From Nocardia gamkensis NBRC 108242 (GTDB taxonomy: Bacteria; Actinomycetota; Actinomycetes; Mycobacteriales; Mycobacteriaceae), in NCBI RefSeq assembly GCF_001612985.1, contig NZ_BDBM01000007.1, positions 241,402-305,401 of the forward strand: DNA of 64,000 nucleotides, given 5' to 3'. This document shows, one piece after another, positions 57,927 through 64,000 of the stretch (position 1 is the first letter of the stretch; every line of letters starts with the position of its first letter). The translations under genes and the position numbers were made by a program. The notes below the pieces were generated by a model. It saw only the letters and a list, made by a program, of their open reading frames with translations. It did not search any database and was not told where the DNA came from.

Positions 57927-60900
57927 TCCTGCTCCTCGGGCACGCCGATAATGGGTTTGGCCCACGAACGGCTCTGGGTGTCCTTGAGCACCAGATACTC
58001 GGCCTCGACATGCGGTTCGATGGCGCTGTTCTTGTCGTTGGGGGCGCCGATAATGAGCTGGAATCCGAGGCCACGCCAGGCACCGATGGCGCGACCGGTG
58101 TAGCGGGCGTCGGCCTTGATGAGCGCTTCGTCGAGAAAGACTGGAGCGTAGCGGGGGCGTTCAGCACCCGCATCGCCCAGCTGATAGCGCAGGGCCGAGC
58201 CGACGATGAAGGCCACCAGTTCCTGGGACTCGCCGCCGGATTTCTCTCCGATGTGGTCGTAGAGCGCGACGTGTTCATTTGCGGCGTTGCGCTTTTCGGC
58301 GCTGATGCGGATGTGGTTGCGCACGTCGATCAGGTCGGCGAAGTCCGGGGCCGTGCGTCGGATGCGGTCGATCACCTTGGCCATCCGGCCGTAGGCACGC
58401 TCGCGTTCGGTGTCGGTGCCGGCCTGGTCGATCAGGCGGCGGACATCACGCAACTCCTTGCGGAAGCGAGCGCGAACGGTCGAGTGGCTTTCCTGTGGGT
58501 CGATCTGCAGTCGATGGTCATCATCGGAGAAAGCCAGGTCGGCGAGGATGCGGTTGACCGGTTCGATCCGGTCGCGGATCTCCCGGATGGCCGTGGCGAG
58601 TTCGCTGTCGAGGCTGGTGAGGTCGTTGCCCGACAGTTTCAGCAGGCTGTCGCGCCATTGGCTTTCCAGCTCGTGCAGTCGGCTGGTCTCCAGGTCGGTG
58701 AGCAGGCGTTCGAAATCATCGTAGGAGGCATCAGGGTCGGTACCGAGGTTCGGATTCGGCCAGCGTTCGACGAATGTCGAAAACGTTTCGGACAGTGCGT
58801 TTCTGGCCCTGGCGATCGCGTTCGTCGCCGTCAGTCGATCGGTGGCGAGCCGATCGGTCACACGGCGGGTGGCGGCATCGAATAGCTTGAGGGCCTCGTC
58901 GGCTGGGACATCGCCAGTGATTCCCGTACCGAACAATGCGGTGAGATAGTCGCGATGCCCCGCGCTGATCTCGCGACCAGACTGGCGGGCGGTGTCGAGT
59001 TCCTGTTGGGCGTCGGCTGCGTCGGCGGTGGTTGTTTTCCAAGCGTCATCGAGGCCTTCCATTTTCAGCTTGGCCCGGACCGCTTTCTCGGCGAGGTCCT
59101 TCACCTTGGCCTCCAGCGCATTCAATTGCGCTTGCAGCCGGTCGATTTCGGGGTTGTTAGAGTGAACCTCGTCGATGATATTTGTCCATCGGTCCCGTTC
59201 GGCCGAGACGGAGTCGACATCGACTTGATCCCAGGACAGTTCGGTTACAGCACGGTAGGCGCTGCGGCGGTCTTCGAAGGAGTCGAGGGCGTCCTGCGCG
59301 TCTTTCAATCGCTTGTCCGCGGTGGTCTCGTGTTTCTCGGCGTCGCGAATCTGTTCATCGAGGCCCCTCAGCAGCCGGTCGTTGGTGAAGCCGAGGACGT
59401 TGGCCCGTCCCTGTCCGCCGTGCGCACCGCGCGTGCCGTCCGAGATCTGACCGGTGATCGTGAGTGCCTTGGGATGCTGTGGCAGCAGACGGGGGTTCTC
59501 GACGCAGACATAGTCGAACCGGTTGACGAGTTCGCTTTTGAGCCAGGCCGTGAACGGCGAGGGACGATAGTCGAGGCGGCCGGGCAGCTTGCGATCGTCG
59601 AGCCCGATCTCGTCCCGCAATCCGGTCCGCACGCCCTCGAACTGGATGCGCCTAACGGTGCGCACGGTGTTGATCTTTTCGCGAAACGTGTTCAGGTGTG
59701 CGATGTCGATCAGCATCTTGGTGGCGAACCCGCCCAAGGCGAGGTTGAACGCTTCGCGCCACGGCTCGAATACGGTATGCACCTCGATCAGTTCACCGAC
59801 GAATGGCAGATCATCTAGCGTGAGACCAGCGGCCTCCGCGAGCGCCGCGCGCGCTCGATGCAACTCGGTGGGGATATTGCCCCGACGAGCCGCGACGGCC
59901 TTGCGCTCAGCACGTAACTCCACCAGTCCGTGCTTCACGGTCGTCTGGTGCGCCTTAGCTTCGGCGAAGTTGTTCTGAGCGGTTTGCCTGGATATCTTGT
60001 CATCGAGCAATCGGCGTGCGGTTATGACCAACGCAGCGAAATCCTCTTCGCCGGCTACCTCGGCGTCCAGGACATGCAACGCTTTGTCGAGTCGCGTGCG
60101 CGCCCGTCTGACCTCGTCGAGTCGCTTGTCCACCTCGCGAAGCGCGCCATGGGCTCTGTCCAACCTGTCGCCGCCGGAAGCACGCAGAGTCTCTGCTACT
60201 CCATCCAATTCGGATCTGGCCGCATCGGCGAGAGCCGACTGCGCATCTACTTCTCGGTCGGCTCCCTCGCGACGTTGCCGTAGATCTTCCTTGGCAGCGC
60301 GCAGCAACTCGACTCGTCGTTCGTGCCGCCACAACCACGCTGGCGACGAGGAGTCGGTGAACGATCCGATGACCTCGATCATGCGCACGCGCTCGCGCCC
60401 GTCGTGGATTGTGCTGCAATGCTCCCGGATCGGGGTCAGAGCCCTGACCTGCTGGCGCGCGGTGGTCATCTGTTTGCGCGTGCTGGACAGTTCGTCGAAC
60501 TGCTTGACCACCTCATCAGCCGTGGACAGGGTGGAGGGTTCCTCGAGAACCATCGTTTTGTATAACGCATCGACGGTAGTGATCTGCTGTCCTGCCTGAA
60601 TCCGGCCCAGCAGTGCGACCGCTTTGTTTCCGTCACCGGCGGCGCCGATCCCGAGGGCAGTGTGCAGCCGCGCGGTGTACTCCAGATCTGTGGGGTGGCA
60701 GGTAAGTCCGAGTGCTTTCACTGCGGGCTCGGCGAGCCGCTTGTTCGCCGGTCCCGCCAGCGTGCGTAGGTCGAAGGGGCCGTCGCAGGTGGCTCGTACC
60801 TTGACGAGGTCGTCGAGGGAGCGGGCCGACGACGGCACATACCATGCCCGCACGGCAGTGAACTGCGCACTGGACCGATCCACCCATGTCATCGCGATCG

Positions 60901-61276
60901 CCGACCAGGTGTCCCGGCCGTCGCCGCGCAGAACCCGGGCCTTCGTCTCGCCGCCAGTACGGGATTCATCGAGTTTTCCCCGCGCATACGACAGGATGTT
61001 GCGCTGATCCTTGCCACGCGGCCGACCGACGACACCACCATTGGAGGCTCCGTTGAACGGCATCGTGTGCGGCATGATCAACGCGATATAGGAGTCCATC
61101 AGAGTCGATTTGCCCGATCCGGACTCACCGCACAGCAGGGTCGCGCCGGGCGCGAACCGCACACGATGATGCCCGTCGTACCCGCCCCAGTTGACCAGCT
61201 GCAGATCCCGCGCCACCCACTGCTCGCCGCGGGACGCCTCGGGGATCAGCCCGAACAGCGTGTCGATCATATTCAT
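57923..61276 (-). CDS. jetC: Wadjet SMC-like ATPase JetC
   Basis: A 1117-residue MukB-like motor. It has Walker [13 protein letters not shown] (residues 49-60), long coiled-coil arms (about 280-480 and 620-920) around a hinge (about 480-620), ABC signature KSGGE (1012-1016) and Walker [13 protein letters not shown] (about 1045-1056). It forms the loop-extruding motor with JetA (kleisin-like) and JetB and feeds circular DNA to JetD. The ATG overlaps the jetB stop (ATGA). The reading frame is intact over its full length. Confidence 0.95.
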   Translation of the reverse strand: MNMIDTLFGLIPEASRGEQWVARDLQLVNWGGYDGHHRVRFAPGATLLCGESGSGKSTLMDSYIALIMPHTMPFNGASNGGVVGRPRGKDQRNILSYARGKLDESRTGGETKARVLRGDGRDTWSAIAMTWVDRSSAQFTAVRAWYVPSSARSLDDLVKVRATCDGPFDLRTLAGPANKRLAEPAVKALGLTCHPTDLEYTARLHTALGIGAAGDGNKAVALLGRIQAGQQITTVDALYKTMVLEEPSTLSTADEVVKQFDELSSTRKQMTTARQQVRALTPIREHCSTIHDGRERVRMIEVIGSFTDSSSPAWLWRHERRVELLRAAKEDLRQRREGADREVDAQSALADAARSELDGVAETLRASGGDRLDRAHGALREVDKRLDEVRRARTRLDKALHVLDAEVAGEEDFAALVITARRLLDDKISRQTAQNNFAEAKAHQTTVKHGLVELRAERKAVAARRGNIPTELHRARAALAEAAGLTLDDLPFVGELIEVHTVFEPWREAFNLALGGFATKMLIDIAHLNTFREKINTVRTVRRIQFEGVRTGLRDEIGLDDRKLPGRLDYRPSPFTAWLKSELVNRFDYVCVENPRLLPQHPKALTITGQISDGTRGAHGGQGRANVLGFTNDRLLRGLDEQIRDAEKHETTADKRLKDAQDALDSFEDRRSAYRAVTELSWDQVDVDSVSAERDRWTNIIDEVHSNNPEIDRLQAQLNALEAKVKDLAEKAVRAKLKMEGLDDAWKTTTADAADAQQELDTARQSGREISAGHRDYLTALFGTGITGDVPADEALKLFDAATRRVTDRLATDRLTATNAIARARNALSETFSTFVERWPNPNLGTDPDASYDDFERLLTDLETSRLHELESQWRDSLLKLSGNDLTSLDSELATAIREIRDRIEPVNRILADLAFSDDDHRLQIDPQESHSTVRARFRKELRDVRRLIDQAGTDTERERAYGRMAKVIDRIRRTAPDFADLIDVRNHIRISAEKRNAANEHVALYDHIGEKSGGESQELVAFIVGSALRYQLGDAGAERPRYAPVFLDEALIKADARYTGRAIGAWRGLGFQLIIGAPNDKNSAIEPHVEAEYLVLKDTQSRSWAKPIIGVPEEQE

Positions 61277-61981
61277 GACGCGATATCTCCCGTGGCGTCG
61301 TCGACCATGTGGCCTGGGCCGTCGGTGCGTTCACGCAACCACTGACTCAGCTCACTGAGTTTCTCCGTGCTCATCACGACCTCCACCAGCGGCGTGATCC
61401 GGTACCGGCCCGAGGTTTCCTCCTCGATCAACCCCTCCTTGGCCAACCGCGTCACCGCGCTGCGGATCTCTTGCTGCCCTCGTGCCAGGTTGGTGTCATC
61501 AGGATCGAAGTAGGTCAGCACCGTTTGCTCGAGCTCTTCGATATCGACGCGCGCCGACATCTCACCCGCGACCCGTTCCTGCTGGAATACCGTGCGCAGG
61601 TGGACCAGTACCAGCGTCTCGGCGCGGTTGTAGGGGTCGTCTCTCAACAGGATCGGCACATCGAGTTCCGCTGATCGCACCTGCTGCTTGTGGGCGATGC
61701 CGCGCTCGTGATCGATCACGAGCCGGACGAACATGTCGTGTAGCCGCGACTCGATGAGTTGCTGGTTCTCCAGTAGCAGTTCGCCACTGCGTCGGATTCT
61801 TGTCGGCCAGCAGGAACCGGCGCTGCAGCAGTCTCACCAGCACCCGCCGCACCTGCGCGTCCAGCGTGCCCGTGTCGCCGGCGAACAACTCGGTCGGGTC
61901 TTCCTCCATCGACACCGGGTCGATGAACCCAGTGTCCTCCGTCTCCGACCACGAGCTGCCGTCGGCATTCGTCTCACTCAT
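61273..61981 (-). pseudogene. jetB: Wadjet subunit JetB (MukE-like), apparent frameshift
   Basis: DUF4194/MukE-like subunit of about 236 residues if read through one frame change. The first part ([10 protein letters not shown] to [12 protein letters not shown]) lies in one frame. The second ([20 protein letters not shown] onward, with [19 protein letters not shown] and [18 protein letters not shown]) is in the next. The break is near 61770 and is best explained by one missing base. No slippery run is visible. The start ATG at 61981 overlaps the jetA stop, and the end overlaps jetC. Either the subunit is dead or made in two pieces, or the assembly has an error. Confidence 0.85.
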
Positions 61982-63461
61982 CCGCCGCCCCCTCCCTCGC
62001 CGCCGCGACCACGCCACCGAACGCGAATCGCCGCCGAGTTTGATCCGGTCGGACCGCCTCGACGGTGACAACCTCTCCAGTTTCGGTCATACCGGCGCGA
62101 TGCGCGAGCTCAAGCAGACCGATTAAATCGACTGGGCGGCGGATTTTTTCGGGTGCCGCACCGAACGCGGCCGCGATTTCGATGGTGTCCGTTTCGGCGC
62201 CTAACCGTGCTAGATGCTCATCCAGCGCCGCGTAATTCGGGCCGCCCCATGCCCGGGTATCGTTGTCCGGTACCATGTCCGGGTTCCACTCGGCCAGCGG
62301 TGCGGGCGCCTGGAATGGGCGTAGATTGCTCACCGATTGACGTAGATGCTCGACGCTGGCGGTTGGTAGGCGGCGCAGGGGCTCGATTGGCTCACCGCGC
62401 CGGGAGCCGGGCATCCATCGTTGAAAGCCGGTCATCACCTCACGGAGCAACTCGTCCACTTGCCGGTCCCGCATCGGATCATGGTTGCGCACCTGGGTCG
62501 TGATCACGTGCGACGCTTGCCGCTGCGCTGTCAGCACCTCCTTGACGCCTCGTTCGATCCGGCGTGCGATATCGGTGAACTCCCGCCGCTGCGGTTCGGT
62601 CAACTGCACGGTGAACCGATGCCGCAGCACCGTGCGCAACCTGCTCGACAAATCATCGATCTGCTCTGGATCGCCGATCAACCGCAGCGCCCCTGCGAAC
62701 GCCCGCCCTTCGGGCGTTGCGTCCATGATCTGCTGTCCTTGTTCGAGGTATTCACGCAACACCTCCCCCGTCGGCCGGACATCCTGCCGAAGATCAGCAA
62801 CCACGTCCCGCTGCATGGCCTTGATCGACTCCGCCACGCGGGCAAAGTCTGCTGGCAGCTCCCGCGCCAAATGCAGAACGTTTTCCGTCTCCTCCACCAG
62901 CCGCTCATCATCGATCGACTCGACAGGGCCACCAGCCTCGAGCCGCCGCAACTCCTGTTGCCGTTCCTGGATCTCCCCTCTCAGACGGGCGATCCGCGCC
63001 GTCACATCCGGATCGGCGTCCTGCGCCAGCCGCTCAACTGCTTCCAACAGCGTCCGGACCCGCGACTCCGACACCCGTGTCCGCGAACCTCCCACCCGGC
63101 CCGCAACTTCCAATGCGCCCACGCCGTGCGCAGACAGCCGATACACCTCGACCTCGTTGTCCAGCACCTGGCGCACGAGCCACCCAGCGTTCACCCACTG
63201 ACGGCACAGATCACGCGCGCTGCCCACCGGCAACGGCAACTGGTCTTCCTCGCCGTATCCCACTGCCCGCAACTGGTTCAACGCATCGCTGATCTCCGCA
63301 TGCGCGTCCGCCACGGCCACCGTGGAACGCTCGACCGTGAACACTGTCGCCAACATGGTCACCACAAACGGCGCATACGTCTGATGGAGCAAATCGAGCA
63401 TCGGGGTCTTGAACGCCCGAAGAGCCCCCTGATACGCACCCTCTACGCCTGCAATACTCAT
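61974..63461 (-). CDS. jetA: Wadjet subunit JetA (DUF3375, MukF-like)
   Basis: A 495-residue kleisin-like subunit (DUF3375). N-terminal winged-helix region (about 10-125), a Glu/Arg-rich coiled coil (about 150-260, [14 protein letters not shown]), then [13 protein letters not shown] and a C-terminal domain with [12 protein letters not shown]. The ATG at 63461 is preceded by TACTCT seven bases away and no ribosome-binding site, so the operon message is probably leaderless; the longer frame upstream is unlikely. First gene of jetABCD. Confidence 0.9.
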   Translation of the reverse strand: MSIAGVEGAYQGALRAFKTPMLDLLHQTYAPFVVTMLATVFTVERSTVAVADAHAEISDALNQLRAVGYGEEDQLPLPVGSARDLCRQWVNAGWLVRQVLDNEVEVYRLSAHGVGALEVAGRVGGSRTRVSESRVRTLLEAVERLAQDADPDVTARIARLRGEIQERQQELRRLEAGGPVESIDDERLVEETENVLHLARELPADFARVAESIKAMQRDVVADLRQDVRPTGEVLREYLEQGQQIMDATPEGRAFAGALRLIGDPEQIDDLSSRLRTVLRHRFTVQLTEPQRREFTDIARRIERGVKEVLTAQRQASHVITTQVRNHDPMRDRQVDELLREVMTGFQRWMPGSRRGEPIEPLRRLPTASVEHLRQSVSNLRPFQAPAPLAEWNPDMVPDNDTRAWGGPNYAALDEHLARLGAETDTIEIAAAFGAAPEKIRRPVDLIGLLELAHRAGMTETGEVVTVEAVRPDQTRRRFAFGGVVAAAREGAADE

Positions 63462-64000
63462 CGGCGCCAGAGTACGTCGGGTGACCGACACACAAGCCGG
63501 AAATATAAGGCGCTCAGTACCTCTGAGCCACGGGATCCATAGCGGCTCCGCGCCCACCACCTCACGCAACGCTGAGTCCGTAGAGGGCGTCACGCCAGTA
63601 GCCATAGACATCGGTCGCGGAGTCGACATCACCCTGCAGGGGGCTGGTCAGACAGGGACCGGTCAACCGCACCGCGGGTCACTGGCTGAAGGCTTCACCG
63701 TCCTGCCTACATCCCGGCATTTACGACACGTCGATCGAGTGTCTTCTCGCCGAGATGACAGACAGAATTGCCCCCACCTCCAGATTGACCAGCCGACGTT
63801 GCGGATACTGGGCCTCGTCCAGACACCTCCCGGTCACCAGTCGAATACCAACACTCGCGCGGTCGTTGTGCAGCAATCATGAACACACACCAGCGCGACG
63901 ACTTCCGGCCGGGCGTACCGCGACATGAGTCCCTCGCACCACCCGCTCGGCCGGCTCGGACAATCCACTCGACGTCGAGCCCTCCGCTGCAGTACGACGC
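63462..64000. other. Upstream region of the Wadjet operon, no gene supported
   Basis: It contains the probable jetA promoter (TACTCT at 63469-63474 on the minus strand). Two plus-strand readings exist: 63481-63882, with low-complexity Arg/Thr/Gln composition, and an open frame from ATG 63879 that runs off the window edge (about 40 codons, no ribosome-binding site). Neither is convincing. Confidence 0.4.

Noticed and set aside
63481..63882. 133-residue plus-strand reading upstream of jetA
   Set aside because: Low-complexity Thr/Arg/Gln composition, no family and no ribosome-binding site, and it overlaps the probable jetA promoter.
63879..64000. Possible partial gene at the right edge starting ATG 63879
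   Set aside because: About 40 codons without a ribosome-binding site and with Arg/Pro/Ser-rich composition. It cannot be judged without the next sequence.

Overview
The window is high-GC actinobacterial DNA, most likely from Nocardia or a close relative (Rhodococcus/Gordonia are less likely). The evidence is mycolata-type gene content, start codons that are often GTG or TTG, many ATGA/GTGA overlaps, and gene order. From recall, and not aligned here, the backbone follows the Mycobacterium tuberculosis order Rv3048c (nrdF2), Rv3044 (fecB), Rv3043c (ctaD), Rv3042c (serB2), Rv3041c-Rv3037c, Rv3035, Rv3034c, Rv3032-Rv3030, Rv3029c-Rv3028c (fixA/fixB), Rv3027c-Rv3026c. Several blocks are inserted into that backbone.

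Layout. 0-3.2 kb: mgtE (magnesium transport) converges on nrdF, which has a tandem pair of NrdR-like boxes upstream. 3.7-21.3 kb: a minus-strand block with a small lone N-terminal adenylation-domain fragment, a 4434-residue three-module NRPS (C-A-T-E, C-A-T, C-A-T-E-TE), a DrrABC-like exporter with overlapping start/stop codons, and a Tat-type intradiol dioxygenase-like lipoprotein. 21.5-43 kb: backbone genes. These are fecB, a VOC protein, ctaD, serB, an I42 inhibitor/PTH2 pair, an ABC ATPase, a NUDIX protein, an enoyl-CoA hydratase, two methyltransferases, lipoproteins, a hexapeptide acyltransferase, DUF1697, the three-gene polymethylated-glucan-type locus (methyltransferase, GH57, GT4), and fixAB with a palindromic operator. 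43.1-51.1 kb: an accessory insertion between fixB and the ornithine-lipid-type acyltransferase pair. It holds a MetE-like protein, decayed HTH/DUF397 genes, a resolvase-like hypothetical, an IPT-trypsin fusion, a LysR regulator and a type II NADH dehydrogenase. 51.2-53.7 kb: olsB/olsA-like genes and a His/Asp/Trp-rich secreted protein.

53.7-64 kb: a scarred integration region. It has a short-chain dehydrogenase remnant, a membrane protein of unknown function, a tRNA-Ala-like 3' end with its terminator, a YnfA (UPF0060) C-terminal fragment, a hypothetical gene, and a complete-order Wadjet (JetABCD) anti-plasmid system on the minus strand. jetB carries an apparent single-base frameshift.

Working together: the NRPS and its exporter should make and secrete a small peptide with two D-residues. 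Ribonucleotide reductase, cytochrome oxidase, SerB and EtfAB are housekeeping. Wadjet would cleave circular plasmids if JetB is intact. All calls come from reading the sequence by eye. Family names and Rv numbers are recalled rather than searched, and domain positions are approximate.
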